DNA of 55,294 nt from Thermocatellispora tengchongensis (GTDB lineage Bacteria > Actinomycetota > Actinomycetes > Streptosporangiales > Streptosporangiaceae): NCBI RefSeq assembly GCF_014202315.1, contig NZ_JACHGN010000010.1:377309-432602 (forward strand), written 5' to 3'. Each line of letters starts with the position of its first letter. Position 1 is the first letter of the stretch. The notes under the pieces were generated by a model. The model saw only the letters and a list, made by a program, of their open reading frames with translations. It ran no database searches and had not been told where the DNA came from. A program made the position numbers and the translations under genes. Positions 27,017 to 37,090 of this stretch are shown in pieces.

Positions 27017-27670
27017 ATGCGGGTGCTTGTGGTAGAGGACGAGCGGGTGCTCGCTGATGCGATCGCGACCGGGCTGCGGCGCGAGGCCATGGCCGTGGAC
27101 GTGGCCTACGACGGCGCCGGTGCGCTGGAACGGACCAGCTACATCGACTACGACGTGATCGTGCTGGACCGCGACCTGCCGAAGGTCCACGGCGACGAGG
27201 TGTGCCGGCGGCTGGTCGCCGAGCGCACCGCCTCGCGCATCCTGATGCTCACCGCCTCCGGCGACGTGGACGACAAGGTCGAGGGCCTGGGCCTGGGCGC
27301 CGACGACTACCTGGCCAAGCCGTTCGTGTTCGTGGAGCTGGTGGCCAGGGTGCGGGCGCTCGGGCGGCGCTCGGCCCCCGCGCTGCCGCCGGTGCTGGAG
27401 CGCCGCGGCGTGCGCCTGGACCCGGGCAAGCGCCTGGTGACCAGGGACGGCCAGGAGATCTCGCTGACCAAGAAGGAGTTCGCGGTCCTGGAGGAGCTGC
27501 TGCGCGCCGAGGGCGCCGTGGTCAGCCAGGAGGACCTGCTGGACAAGGCGTGGGATGAGAACATCGACCCCTTCACCAACGTGGTGCGGGTGACGATGAT
27601 GACCCTGCGCAAGAAGCTGGGCGAGCCGCAGGTGATCGAGACCGTCCCAGGGGTGGGTTACAAGCTGTGA
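27017..27670 (+). CDS. OmpR/PhoB-family response regulator
   Basis: A 217-residue response regulator. The receiver domain has acidic residues EDE at the start, phosphoacceptor D51 in VLDRDLP, Thr in MLTAS and Lys in LAKPF. The C-terminal winged helix contains ISLTKKEFAVLEELLRAEGAVVSQEDLLDKAWDE and ends TVPGVGYKL, as usual. The ATG follows a GAGG site. Its stop overlaps the histidine kinase start (GTGA), so the two form a two-component system. Position next to the inositol phosphatase/ferrochelatase group suggests the CutR lineage of Streptomyces, but I infer this from gene order only. Confidence 0.93.
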   Translation: MRVLVVEDERVLADAIATGLRREAMAVDVAYDGAGALERTSYIDYDVIVLDRDLPKVHGDEVCRRLVAERTASRILMLTASGDVDDKVEGLGLGADDYLAKPFVFVELVARVRALGRRSAPALPPVLERRGVRLDPGKRLVTRDGQEISLTKKEFAVLEELLRAEGAVVSQEDLLDKAWDENIDPFTNVVRVTMMTLRKKLGEPQVIETVPGVGYKL

Positions 27671-29184
27671 GCGACGCGCGCGAGCCGAACCTGGGAGGGC
27701 CGCCGGGCGGACCGGGCGGGCGCGGCGAGGGACCGGGCTCCGGCCGCGACGCGGCGCGCCCGTCCTTCAGCCCGCCGCAGGGCCCGGCGTCAGGGCCCGC
27801 GCCGGGATCACCGCACGCCTCGCCCCGGCTGACCCAGCCGACCCACCCCATGATCCGCCCGCACTCCGAGGGCGGCCCTCGCACCGAACACCTGGACGCG
27901 GGCGCGCCGCCGCGCAAGGGCCCGCCTCCGCCCACCGGCCCTCCCGCGTGGGACGGCCCTCCGCCGCTCGTCGCCCAGCCGATCGACCGCAGCCTGCTGG
28001 AGACGATCAAGGACCTGCCCACCCGGCTCAGCATCCGCTGGCGGATGACCATCGCCTACGGCGCGATGTTCTTCTCCGCCGGCGCGTTGCTGCTGCTGGT
28101 CATGTACTGGATCGTGGGCTGGGCGATCGACATGGCGTGGCCCGAGATCCCGGTCAACCTGGAGGTGTTCGATCCGAGGCAGGCCGAAGAGATCGTCGCG
28201 TGGTGGGCCGGTCACCGCGACGGCGCCATCGTGGTCGCCCGCGACCACATGCTCTCCCGCTCGCTGCTCGCGCTCGTCGGCGTCGGGCTGCTGGCGGTGA
28301 TCATCGGCTACTTCGTGGCCGACCGCGCGCTGCGGCCGGTCACCCAGATGACCTCCACGGCCAAGAAGCTGTCCGAGAGCACCCTGGCGCACCAGCGCAT
28401 CGACCTGCACGGGCCCAACGACGAGCTCAAGGAGCTGGCCGACACCTTCGACGCGATGCTGACCCGGCTCAACGTCGCCTTCCATACGCAGCGGCGGTTC
28501 GTGGCCAACGCCTCCCACGAGCTGCGCACTCCGCTGACCATCAACAGGACGGTGCTGGAGATCGCGCTGTCCGACCCGGAGGCGTCGGAGGACCTCAAGG
28601 CGCTGGGACGTACGCTCCTTGAGGTCAACGCCCGCAACGAGCGGCTCATCGAGGGCCTGCTCCTGCTCGCCCGCAGCGAGCGCGAGCTGAGCGTGCGCCA
28701 GCCCGTGGACGTCAAGGACGTCGCGCAGACGGCGCTGGAGCAGCTCGCGCCGAAGGCGGAGGAGGCCGGGGTGACCATCACCAGCGACCTCGGCTCCGCC
28801 CCCACGACCGGCGACCCCGTGCTGTTGGAACGCAGCGTGGCGAACCTGGTCGAGAACGCGATCAAGTACAACGTGCCTGAAGCGGGAAGAATCTGGGTAC
28901 GCACGGGAATGCTGAACGGCGCCCTGGTTGTTCAGGTCGCCAACACGGGACCACACGTGCCGGCGTACGAGGTGGGCAGCCTCTTCGAGCCGTTCCGGCG
29001 GCTCAACGCCGACCGGGTCGATTCGGCCAAGGGAGCTGGATTGGGACTGTCGATCGTGCGCGCGGTGGTGCAGGCGCACGGCGGGAACGTGACCGCGGTG
29101 CCCCGAGAGGGCGGCGGACTGGTGGTCACGGTCAGGCTCCCCGGAGCCGGTGCCGGCCCCGGAAGAACGCCCCCAGGACGTTGA
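27667..29184 (+). CDS. Sensor histidine kinase
   Basis: A 505-residue membrane kinase paired with the preceding regulator. It begins with about 115 Pro/Gly-rich, low-complexity residues, unusual for the family. Two transmembrane helices (about 128-150 and 200-222) bracket a short extracytoplasmic segment of about 50 residues; a HAMP domain follows; the dimerisation domain has phosphoacceptor H284 in ASHELRTPL; the ATPase domain has NLVENAIKYN and GAGLGLSIVRAV. The sensor loop contains no Cys. The GTG start overlaps the regulator's stop; whether translation starts here or at a later in-frame Met (e.g. before IRPHSEG) is uncertain. Signal unknown. Confidence 0.92.
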   Translation: MSDAREPNLGGPPGGPGGRGEGPGSGRDAARPSFSPPQGPASGPAPGSPHASPRLTQPTHPMIRPHSEGGPRTEHLDAGAPPRKGPPPPTGPPAWDGPPPLVAQPIDRSLLETIKDLPTRLSIRWRMTIAYGAMFFSAGALLLLVMYWIVGWAIDMAWPEIPVNLEVFDPRQAEEIVAWWAGHRDGAIVVARDHMLSRSLLALVGVGLLAVIIGYFVADRALRPVTQMTSTAKKLSESTLAHQRIDLHGPNDELKELADTFDAMLTRLNVAFHTQRRFVANASHELRTPLTINRTVLEIALSDPEASEDLKALGRTLLEVNARNERLIEGLLLLARSERELSVRQPVDVKDVAQTALEQLAPKAEEAGVTITSDLGSAPTTGDPVLLERSVANLVENAIKYNVPEAGRIWVRTGMLNGALVVQVANTGPHVPAYEVGSLFEPFRRLNADRVDSAKGAGLGLSIVRAVVQAHGGNVTAVPREGGGLVVTVRLPGAGAGPGRTPPGR

Positions 29185-29456
29185 TCCGGCGGGGGGAGTC
29201 TCCTACGCGCCGTACATGTGGTTGGATGTGCCGTCGAACGCGGTGCTGCATGACGCCAATGCTGTGGTTTTCGCCAGATTTGGCTAACTACGCCCATTGG
29301 CGGCTGCGCACACCCGTGGAGGGGAGGTTCAGCCGCCGCCCGAGGGGGTACCGATGCACAAATCTCTCGGACCTTTCGGGCACAAGATGAGCCTCTCCGA
29401 CGTTATACGCGCGCGACGGAGCGCAGTCAGATAGACGAGGGGGATGGAGTACGCCA
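29185..29456. other. Intergenic region before the DUF4193 gene
   Basis: An eight-base inverted repeat GGCGGCTG (29299-29306) / CAGCCGCC (29330-29337) with a 23-base loop may end kinase transcripts or act in the leader. A TTATAC sequence near 29403 is a candidate -10 for the downstream gene. Nothing else is evident. Confidence 0.35.
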
Positions 29457-29756
29457 ATGGCTACCGACTACGACAGCCCACGCAAGACCGACGACGACCT
29501 GAGCGAGGACAGCCTGCAGGAGCTGCAGGCGCGCCGCACGGACAAGTCCTCGGGCATCATCGACCTTGACGAGACCGATCTCGCCGAGTCGCACGAGCTG
29601 CCCGGTGCCGACCTGTCCAACGAGGAGCTCTCGCTGCGGGTCATCCCGCGCCAGGCCGACGAGTTCACCTGCTCGCGGTGCTTCCTGGTGCACCACCGCA
29701 GCCAGCTCGCCTCGGAGAAGAACGGCCAGCAGATCTGCCGGGAGTGCGCCGCCTGA
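29457..29756 (+). CDS. DUF4193 zinc-ribbon protein
   Basis: A 99-residue acidic protein of the actinobacterial DUF4193 family. The C-terminus has two CxxC pairs (CSRC and CREC, about 21 residues apart), predicting a small zinc ribbon; the N-terminal 60 residues are rich in Asp/Glu and probably disordered. The ATG follows GGATGGAG. The family is nearly universal in actinobacteria; function is unknown, although a nucleic-acid or polymerase contact would suit the fold. It lies just upstream of the EcsC-like gene (34 bases). Confidence 0.93.
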   Translation: MATDYDSPRKTDDDLSEDSLQELQARRTDKSSGIIDLDETDLAESHELPGADLSNEELSLRVIPRQADEFTCSRCFLVHHRSQLASEKNGQQICRECAA

Positions 29757-29790
29757 TCGTCCTGCCGGACATCGGAGGAGGCTCAGCAGC

Positions 29791-30804
29791 GTGACACATC
29801 CAGCGGATCAGCAACCGCACGACGACACCGGCGTTCCCCCGGGCGGCGAGCCCGGCCGCGCGCCGGACGGGCCCGGGGGCTCCGGGGCGTCCGCCGCGGC
29901 CGAGGCGAGCACGGCCGCCCCGGAGAACGACACCGCCGGTGACCGCGAGGCCGCCGGCGGTTCCGTACATGCCGCCGCGGCCGACGACTCTTCGCATGCC
30001 GCCGAGGCTTCCGCCGGCGACCCGGTTTCCGCGGACGACCCGGTTTCCGCGGACGAGGAGGTCGCCGAGCTCGTCGGCAGGCTCGCCGAGCCGGGCGACA
30101 TGGACGGCGCCGAGCGGCGCAGGCTGCTCGGACGCCTCACCCAGGCGCTCGCCCGCGGCGCGAAGCAGGCGAGGCAGACCGGGGCGGGGCGTGGCCGCTG
30201 GCTCGCCGACGTCTTCATGGCGGTCGCGCCTCGCATCCCGATCCGCGATCTCGCCACGCTCTCCGAGCACCACCACGGCCTGACGGCCGAACCCCTGGCC
30301 GACGACCTCGTACGCACCGCGGCGAAGGCGACGATGGCGGTGGGCGCCATCGGCGGCGCGCTCGCGGCGGCCGAGTTCGCGGCCCCGCCCCTGCTCCTTT
30401 CCGCGCCCGCGCAGCTCGTCGCCGAGACCCTGGTCGTCGCGGCCATCGAGACCAAGCTCATCGCCGAGCTGCACGAGGTCTACGGCGTGCACGTCCCCGG
30501 CACCGGCGGCCAGCGCGTGTACGCGTTCGTGGTCGCCTGGTCCAAACAGCGCGGCGTCGATCCCCTCGCGCCCGGTTCCGTCACCCTCGCACTGGGCGCG
30601 GCGTCCAAGGCCGCACTGCGCAACCGGCTGATGCGCACGCTCGGCCGGCACCTCACCACCCTCGGCCCCTTCCTCACCGGTGCCGTCGCGGGCGGCGCCC
30701 TCAACCGCGCCGCCACCCGCCGCCTGGGCGCCGCCGTACGCGCCGACCTGCGCCGCCAGCGCGGCCTGCCCCCCGCCGACACCCCCACCGCCCTGCCCCG
30801 CTGA
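29791..30804 (+). CDS. EcsC-like helical membrane-associated protein (tentative)
   Basis: A 337-residue protein. The first ~95 residues are low-complexity acidic/Ala-rich with a repeat (DPVSADDPVSADEEV). Residues about 100-337 are helical: amphipathic segments, two hydrophobic Gly/Ala/Leu-rich stretches (TMAVGAIGGALAAAEF and LVAETLVVAAIETKLIAELHEVYG) and TGAVAGGALNRAATRRLG near the end. This pattern resembles EcsC family proteins, but I rate the assignment as tentative. GTG start follows GGAGGAG with a ten-base spacing. No function is inferred. Confidence 0.7.
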   Translation: MTHPADQQPHDDTGVPPGGEPGRAPDGPGGSGASAAAEASTAAPENDTAGDREAAGGSVHAAAADDSSHAAEASAGDPVSADDPVSADEEVAELVGRLAEPGDMDGAERRRLLGRLTQALARGAKQARQTGAGRGRWLADVFMAVAPRIPIRDLATLSEHHHGLTAEPLADDLVRTAAKATMAVGAIGGALAAAEFAAPPLLLSAPAQLVAETLVVAAIETKLIAELHEVYGVHVPGTGGQRVYAFVVAWSKQRGVDPLAPGSVTLALGAASKAALRNRLMRTLGRHLTTLGPFLTGAVAGGALNRAATRRLGAAVRADLRRQRGLPPADTPTALPR

Positions 30805-31120
30805 CCTCCCGCGAGCACGTTCGCGCACGCCCTTGCCCGGGGCGTCGAGCGCCCCTGCCCGATGTGCGGACTTCGCCGGGGCCAGGGCCCCTGGTGTGGG
30901 CGGCCCGTTCCTGGGTACATGGGGCGTCGCCTGCCCGGGGGACGGGTTCGGCAGAAAGGTGCGGTGACGGGGTCGTGGGGAATTGGGCGTGACCCGCACG
31001 TGCCGGGCACGGGTTATGAGCACGCCTCGCCTATGCGCGGCAATCGCCATGAGCACCCCACGATAGCGCCTCGTGTCCTTTTCGTAAGGTTGTAAAGGAA
31101 GCCGACCTTTTGGAGGACGC
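30805..31120. other. 316-bp leader region upstream of otsA
   Basis: No gene is evident. It contains a perfect 6-1-6 inverted repeat CGTGCCGGGCACG (30999-31011) and an AT-richer stretch (about 31075-31100) that probably holds the otsA promoter. The otsA ribosome site GGAGGA lies near 31110. No riboswitch was recognised. Confidence 0.45.
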
Positions 31121-32530
31121 GTGCAGGGCCGCAGCTCGTTTCTCATCGTCGCCAACCGGCTACCGGTAGATCGGGTCGGAGAGTCCGAATGGCGGCGCAG
31201 CCCCGGTGGGCTCGTCACCGCGATAGCCCCGGTCATGCAGCGCCGTGACGGCGCCTGGGTGGGGTGGCACGGCGCGGCGGACGAGGAGCTCGAACCGTTC
31301 GAGTACGACGGCATGCACCTGGTGCCGGTCCCGTTGTCCGCCTCCGACGTCGAGCGCTACTACGAGGGATTCTCCAACGCCACCCTGTGGCCCCTCTATC
31401 ACGACGTCGTGGCAACCCCGGTGTACTCCCGCAACACCTGGGACGCCTACCGTACCGTCAACGAGCGTTTCGCCCGCGCCGCGGCCGATGTGGCCGACGA
31501 GGGCGCGATCGTGTGGATCCAGGACTACCAGCTTCAGCTCGTGCCGGCGATGCTGCGCCGGATGCGTCCCGATGTGCGCATCGGGTTCTTCCTGCACATC
31601 CCGTTCCCGCCCTCGGAGCTGTTCTCCCAGCTCCCGTGGCGCAGGGAGATCCTGGAGGGTCTGCTCGGGGCCGACCTCGTCGGTTTCCAGCGTCCGGGCG
31701 GCGCCTCCAACTTCATCCGGCTCTCGCGCCGCCTGCTCGGCCTGCAGCACCAGAAGCACGAGATCTACCTGGGCGACCGGGTGGTGCGGGCCGAGGCGTT
31801 CCCGATCTCGGTGGACTTCGGCGAGCTGGACAGCCTGGTACGCGAGCAGCAGATCATCGCCAGGGCCAAGGAGATCCGCGCCGAGCTGGGCGAGCCCGAG
31901 TACGTGCTGCTCGGTGTGGACCGGCTCGACTACACCAAGGGCATCGGGCAGCGGCTGAAGGCGTTCGGCGAGCTGCTGGCCGACGGCGCCGTACGGCCCG
32001 GAGAGGCGGTCTTCGTGCAGATCGCCACGCCGAGCCGGGAGCGGGTGGAGGAGTACCGCCGGCTGCGCAACGACATCGAGCTGGCGGTCGGGCGGATCAA
32101 CGGCGAGCAGGGGCTGATCGGCCACCAGCCCGTGCAGTACCTCCACCAGTCCTACACCCGGGAGGAGCTGGCCGCGCTGTACCTGGCGGCCGACGTCATG
32201 GTGGTCACGCCGCTGCGCGACGGGATGAACCTGGTGGCCAAGGAGTACATCGCCTGCCGCCACGACCTGCGTGGCGCGCTGGTGCTCAGCGAGTTCGCCG
32301 GCGCGGCAGACGAGCTGCGACAGGCGTTCCTGGTGAACCCCTACGACATCGACGGGCTGAAGCGGGCCATGATCGCCGGGATGCGCAGCACCCCGCACGA
32401 GCTGGCCCGCCGGATGCGCTCGCTGCGCCGGCGCGTGGCGACGTACAACGTGGACCGGTGGGCGGGGGACTTCCTGAGGGCCCTCGAGTCACCGGCCTTC
32501 CAGCCCGTGCGGGCACTGTCGGCGGGGTAA
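31121..32530 (+). CDS. otsA: Trehalose-6-phosphate synthase
   Basis: A 469-residue GT20 glycosyltransferase. Diagnostic blocks: IVANRLPV at the start, [11 protein letters not shown] (the flexible glycine loop that contacts UDP), [36 protein letters not shown], and [13 protein letters not shown]. It joins glucose 6-phosphate and a nucleoside-diphosphate glucose (UDP- or GDP-glucose) to make trehalose 6-phosphate, a step in the osmoprotective trehalose pathway. Length is normal. GTG start follows GGAGGA. No otsB phosphatase gene adjoins it. Confidence 0.95.
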   Translation: MQGRSSFLIVANRLPVDRVGESEWRRSPGGLVTAIAPVMQRRDGAWVGWHGAADEELEPFEYDGMHLVPVPLSASDVERYYEGFSNATLWPLYHDVVATPVYSRNTWDAYRTVNERFARAAADVADEGAIVWIQDYQLQLVPAMLRRMRPDVRIGFFLHIPFPPSELFSQLPWRREILEGLLGADLVGFQRPGGASNFIRLSRRLLGLQHQKHEIYLGDRVVRAEAFPISVDFGELDSLVREQQIIARAKEIRAELGEPEYVLLGVDRLDYTKGIGQRLKAFGELLADGAVRPGEAVFVQIATPSRERVEEYRRLRNDIELAVGRINGEQGLIGHQPVQYLHQSYTREELAALYLAADVMVVTPLRDGMNLVAKEYIACRHDLRGALVLSEFAGAADELRQAFLVNPYDIDGLKRAMIAGMRSTPHELARRMRSLRRRVATYNVDRWAGDFLRALESPAFQPVRALSAG

Positions 32531-32570
32531 CGGCACGTCATCGGCCGGGCGGGGCACGAGGACGCGCGGG

Positions 32571-32873
32571 TCAGGCCTTGGGCTCGGCCACCTCGACGAT
32601 CTCCTTCGGGGTGGCCCAGGCCCGGTAGCGCTTGGCCGCGGCGCGGGTGGCGATGATCCTGGCCACCTCCATGCCCACGGCGGTCACGACCGCGTAGCCG
32701 AGCGCCTCGCCCAGGCTGATGTCGAGGGAGTCGGGGTCGGCCGGTGGCTTCTTGCCGGTGGCCTTCTGCCAGCCGAACGCGATTGCCTTGCGGGTGGCGA
32801 AGCCGACGCCGAGCGCGACGAGCCCGCCGATGACCCGCCAGGCGAGGTCCGGTTTGTCCGGCTTGTCAGCCAT
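32571..32873 (-). CDS. DUF4235 membrane protein
   Basis: A 100-residue protein of the actinobacterial DUF4235 family. Two hydrophobic segments are visible: LAWRVIGGLVALGVGFATRK (about 8-28) and EALGYAVVTAVGMEVARIIATR (about 55-75), joined by a Lys/Pro-rich loop (ATGKKPPADPD). The ATG at 32873 follows AAAGGGGA. It is convergent with otsA and divergent from the valS gene. Its function is unknown. Confidence 0.88.
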   Translation of the reverse strand: MADKPDKPDLAWRVIGGLVALGVGFATRKAIAFGWQKATGKKPPADPDSLDISLGEALGYAVVTAVGMEVARIIATRAAAKRYRAWATPKEIVEVAEPKA

Positions 32874-32954
32874 ATGTATGTCCCCTTTCCGGCTATGTAA
32901 CGACCCTAGTCTCTCCCCGCGGCACGGCGGGTCATCCAAGTACGATAAGGAGGC

Positions 32955-35548
32955 ATGACTCAACAGCGATCACGCCATGCCGCTCTGCCCGAGAAACCGA
33001 CTCTCGACGGGCTTGAAGCGGTATGGGTAGCTCGCTGGGAGGCCGAGGGCACCTACCCTTCGACCGCACGGCCGAGCGCGCCGGGGTCTACGCCATCGAC
33101 ACGCCGCCGCCGACCGTCTCGGGCTCGCTGCACATCGGCCACGTCTTCTCCTTCACCCACACCGACATCATCGCCCGCTTCCAGCGCATGCGCGGCAAGG
33201 CGGTGTTCTATCCGATGGGGTGGGACGACAACGGCCTGCCGACCGAGCGGCGGGTGCAGAACCACTTCGGCGTGCGGTGCGACCCGGCGATGCCGTACGA
33301 CCCCGACTTCACCCCGCCCGAGAAGCCGGGCAAGACCCAGATCCCGATCTCCAGGCGCAACTTCGTCGAGCTGTGCCACCGCCTGACCGAGATCGACGAG
33401 CGGGCCTTCGAGGAGGTGTGGCGGCGGGTCGGCCTGTCGGTGGACTGGTCGCTGCTCTACACCACCATCAGCGACGAGGCCCGCGCGGTGTCCCAGCGCG
33501 GTTTCCTGCGCAACCTGGCGCGCGGTGAGGCGTACGTCGCCGAGGCGCCCACGCTGTGGGACGTCACCTTCCGCACCGCCGTGGCCCAGGCCGAGCTGGA
33601 GGACCGCGAGTGGCCCGGCGCGTTCCACCGCGTCGCCTTCCACCGTGGCGACGGCGAGCGGGTCTGGATCGAGACCACCCGGCCCGAGCTGATCCCCGCC
33701 TGCGTCGCGCTGGTCGCCCACCCCGACGACGAGCGCTATCGGCCGCTGTTCGGCACCACCGTGCGTACGCCCGTGTTCGGCGTCGAGGTGCCGGTGCTCG
33801 CCCACCGCCTGGCCGAGCCCGACAAGGGCTCCGGCATCGCGATGATCTGCACCTTCGGCGACGTCACCGACGTCACCTGGTGGCGCGAGCTCGACCTGCC
33901 CACCCGGCCGGTGATCGGCTGGGACGGCCGCCTGCTGCCCGAGCCGCCCCAGGGCGTGCCCGCCGGCCCCTACTCCGAGCTGGCCGGGCGCACCACCCAC
34001 GCCGCCAGGGAGCGCATGGTCGGCATGCTGCGCGACTCCGGCGACCTCGACGGCGAGCCGCGCCCGGTCACCCGCCCGGTGAAGTTCTACGAGCGCGGCG
34101 AGAAGCCGCTGGAGATCGTCACCACCCGGCAGTGGTACATCCGCAACGGCGGGCGCGACGAGGCGCTGCGGCGCGAAATGCTGGAGCGCGGGCGCGAGCT
34201 GGCCTGGCACCCGCCGCACATGCGGGTCCGCTACGAGAACTGGGTCGAGGGGCTGAGCGGCGACTGGCTGATCTCCCGCCAGCGCTTCTTCGGCGTGCCG
34301 ATCCCGGTCTGGTATCCGCTGGACGAGAACGCCCAGCCGATGTACGACCGGCCGATCACGCCCGCCGAGGACACCCTGCCGATCGACCCGTCCAGCGACG
34401 TGCCGCCCGGCTACACCGAGGACCAGCGCGGCAAGGCCGGCGGCTTCGCCGGCGACCCCGACGTCATGGACACCTGGGCCACCTCCTCGCTCAGCCCGCA
34501 CATCGCCGCCCGGTGGGGCACCGACGACGACCTGTTCCGGCGGGTGTTCCCGATGGACCTGCGCCCGCAGTCCCACGAGATCATCCGCACCTGGCTGTTC
34601 GCCACGGTGGTGCGGTCGCACCTGGAGCACGGGCTGCTCCCGTGGTCCGGCGCGGCCATCTCCGGCTGGGTCCTCGACCCCGACCGCAAGAAGATGTCCA
34701 AGTCCAAGGGCAACGTGGTCACCCCCATGGACCTGCTGGAGAAGCACGGCTCCGACTCGATTCGCTACTGGGCCGCGGGCGGGCGGCTCGGCGTCGACAC
34801 CGCGTTCGACGCCGGTCAGCTCAAGATCGGCCGCCGCCTGGCCATCAAGATCCTCAACGCGTCGAAGTTCATCCTGTCCTTCGGCGCCGGCGAGGACCCC
34901 CGGGCCCTGGACGACCCCGCGGCGATCACCGAGCCGCTCGACCTGTCGATGCTGGCGCGGCTGCGCGCCGTGGTGGCCGAGGCCACCGGCGCGCTGGAGG
35001 CGTACGACCACACCCGCGCGCTGGAGGTCACCGAGCGATTCTTCTGGGAGTTCTGCGACGACTACCTGGAGCTGGTCAAGTCGCGCGCCTACGGCTCCGA
35101 CGCCGGGGCCCGCTCCGCCCACGCGGCCCTGCGCATCGCCCTGGGCGTGCAACTGCGGCTGTTCGCGCCGTTCCTGCCCTTCGTGACCGAGGAGGCGTGG
35201 TCCTGGTGGCACGACGCCTCGGTGCACCGCGCCCCCTGGCCGTCACCGTCCGACGCGCAGGCGGGGGCGGCGGCGTACGAGGGCGACCTCCTCGCCGACC
35301 CCGCGCCCGGCGCGGGCGACCCCGAGGTGCTGGCGGCCGTGGCCGAGGTCCTGGGCCGGGTCCGCAAGGCCAAGTCCGAGGCCAAGCTGTCCATGCGCGC
35401 GGAGGTCTCCCGGCTCACCGTCACGGGCCCCCAGGCCGACGCCGTCCGCGCCGCCCAGGACGACCTGTGCGCGGCGGGCAACGTCGAGGAGTTCGTGCTT
35501 GAGCGCTCCGACGGCCCCCTGACCGTGGACGTCCGCCTCCAGGAGTAG
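32955..35548 (+). CDS. valS: Valyl-tRNA synthetase, archaeal-type, with apparent -1 frameshift
   Basis: Class I aminoacyl-tRNA synthetase charging tRNA-Val. The body contains [16 protein letters not shown] (HIGH motif), [16 protein letters not shown], and [11 protein letters not shown] (KMSKS), then an anticodon-binding helical domain. DDNGLPTE instead of the common bacterial TDHAGIATQ, and lack of a C-terminal coiled coil, place it in the archaeal-like ValRS group found in some actinobacteria. The N-terminus (32955 start, [15 protein letters not shown]..., ending EAEGTY at 33056) and the body ([13 protein letters not shown] from 33059) lie in different frames: one base appears missing at 33056-33058. 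Without the 5' frame, translation could begin at 33023 but would replace ~34 conserved residues. This is either a real mutation or a base-call error; the remainder is intact. Confidence 0.88.
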
Positions 35549-35579
35549 CCCCGGCCGGACCCGGCCAGACCCGCTCCGC

Positions 35580-35610
35580 GAAGGCCCCGCGCCCGCGCCG
35601 CGGGGCCTTC
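35580..35610 (+). terminator. Hairpin terminator after valS
   Basis: A 12-base perfect stem (GAAGGCCCCGCG / CGCGGGGCCTTC) with a seven-base loop begins 31 bases after the valS stop. It separates valS from the AI-2E family gene. Confidence 0.8.
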
Positions 35611-35680
35611 CACGGGCCTCGCGGCGCGTCCGCCGGGAAACGTGCGCGCATTTCCCGGCCTGACGTGCCAGGCTGGACAC

Positions 35681-37090
35681 GTGATCCCGGACCGGCAAAG
35701 CCCCACGCGACTGGTGCCGCCCGTGCTGGCGACGATGGCGGCATGGAGCGGCTGCCTGATACTCCTCGGCGTGGTGGTCTACTACTTCGCGCAGGTGCTG
35801 GCCACCCTGCGGTTCGTGATGCTGCCCGTGGCGATCGCGCTGCTGCTGACCGCGCTGCTCTTCCCGCTCACCAGGCGGCTGCGCGCGACCGGGATGCGGC
35901 CCATCTGGGCGACCTGGCTCACCATGCTGTTCGCCTTCGCCGTGCTCGTCGGCACCGGCTGGATCGTCGGGGTGCGCGCCAACGACGAGTTCCCGCGCCT
36001 GGTGGAGCAGATCGAGCAGACGGCCCTGGACGTCCAGAACTGGCTGATCACCGGGCCCCTGCACCTTCAGGAGTCGCAGCTCGCCTCCTGGGTGGAGGAG
36101 ATCACCCGGCAGCTCAACGAGCAGCGCAGCGCGATCACCGGCACGGTGCTGACCGGCGCCACGGTCGCGGTCGAGGTGCTGGCCTCGATCGTGCTGCTGC
36201 TGTTCGTGACGTTCTTCCTGCTCAAGGACGGCGACCGGATCTGGAACTGGTTCCTGCGCGCCTTCGGCCGCGCCGCCCCGCGCGTGGACCGGGCCGGGCG
36301 CGCCGCCTGGCGCACGCTCTCGCACTACGTGCAGGGCACCGTCGCCGTCGCGGCCGTACACGGCGTGATCATGGGCGTGGTGCTGGCCGGCATGGGCGTG
36401 CCGCTGTGGGCGCCGCTGGCCATGCTGATCTTCCTGGCCAGCTTCATCCCCATCGTCGGCATCTTCTTCGCCGGCGCCCTGGCCACCCTGGTCACCCTCG
36501 GCGCCCGCGGGCCCATCTACGCGCTGGTGTTCATCGGCATCCTGGTGGTGGAGCAGCAACTGGAGAACCACGTGCTCCAGCCCCTGATCGTGGGCCGCGC
36601 CCTGCACTTCCACCCGCTCGCCATCATCCTGGTCCTCGCCGTCGGCGGCGTACTGGCCGGCATCGCCGGCGCCGCCATCGCGGTCCCGGTGGCCGCGGTC
36701 CTGTACCGGGCCCTGCCCGAACTGAGACACGAACCCGCCGCCATCGAACCCCCACCCGCCCCACCGGGCGAGACCCGACCACCCGGCCCTCGCGACACAC
36801 CTCCGCCCGAGCCCGCCACCGAGCCCGCCACGGCCGAGGAACCCCGGGTATCCGACCGGCCCGTGGCCGGGGAGGAGCCTCGGGCGTCCGACCGGCCCGT
36901 GACGGGGGAGGAGCGTCGCGCGTCCGACCGGCCCGTGACGGGGGAGGAGCCTCGGACGTCCGATCGGCCCGTGGCGGGGGAGGAGCGTCGCGCGTCCGAC
37001 CGGCCCGTGACGGGGGAGGAGCCTCGGGCGTCCGATCGGCCCGCGACGGCGGAGGAGCGTCGCGCATCCGACCGGCCCACCGGGGCGTAG
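35681..37090 (+). CDS. AI-2E family transporter with repetitive, prematurely ended tail
   Basis: A 469-residue membrane protein of the AI-2E/PerM family. Eight or so helices are visible, with the family blocks [34 protein letters not shown], and [29 protein letters not shown]. The family includes exporters of autoinducer-2 and Na+/H+ antiporters; substrate unknown. After about residue 350 the protein becomes a tail of 12-residue repeats (for example [12 protein letters not shown]). The repeats continue in the same frame beyond the TAG stop at 37088-37090, so the stop seems to be a recent G-to-T change. The GTG start is probably leaderless (CAGGCT six bases upstream). Confidence 0.9.
   Translation: MIPDRQSPTRLVPPVLATMAAWSGCLILLGVVVYYFAQVLATLRFVMLPVAIALLLTALLFPLTRRLRATGMRPIWATWLTMLFAFAVLVGTGWIVGVRANDEFPRLVEQIEQTALDVQNWLITGPLHLQESQLASWVEEITRQLNEQRSAITGTVLTGATVAVEVLASIVLLLFVTFFLLKDGDRIWNWFLRAFGRAAPRVDRAGRAAWRTLSHYVQGTVAVAAVHGVIMGVVLAGMGVPLWAPLAMLIFLASFIPIVGIFFAGALATLVTLGARGPIYALVFIGILVVEQQLENHVLQPLIVGRALHFHPLAIILVLAVGGVLAGIAGAAIAVPVAAVLYRALPELRHEPAAIEPPPAPPGETRPPGPRDTPPPEPATEPATAEEPRVSDRPVAGEEPRASDRPVTGEERRASDRPVTGEEPRTSDRPVAGEERRASDRPVTGEEPRASDRPATAEERRASDRPTGA

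Noticed and set aside
30805-31120. Riboswitch or small gene upstream of otsA
   Set aside because: No recognised aptamer and no coding pattern; only a 13-base inverted repeat and AT-richer DNA were seen.
33051-33062. Programmed -1 frameshifting in valS
   Set aside because: The bases ACCTACCCTTCG contain no X-XXY-YYZ slippery heptamer; a one-base deletion or read error is simpler.
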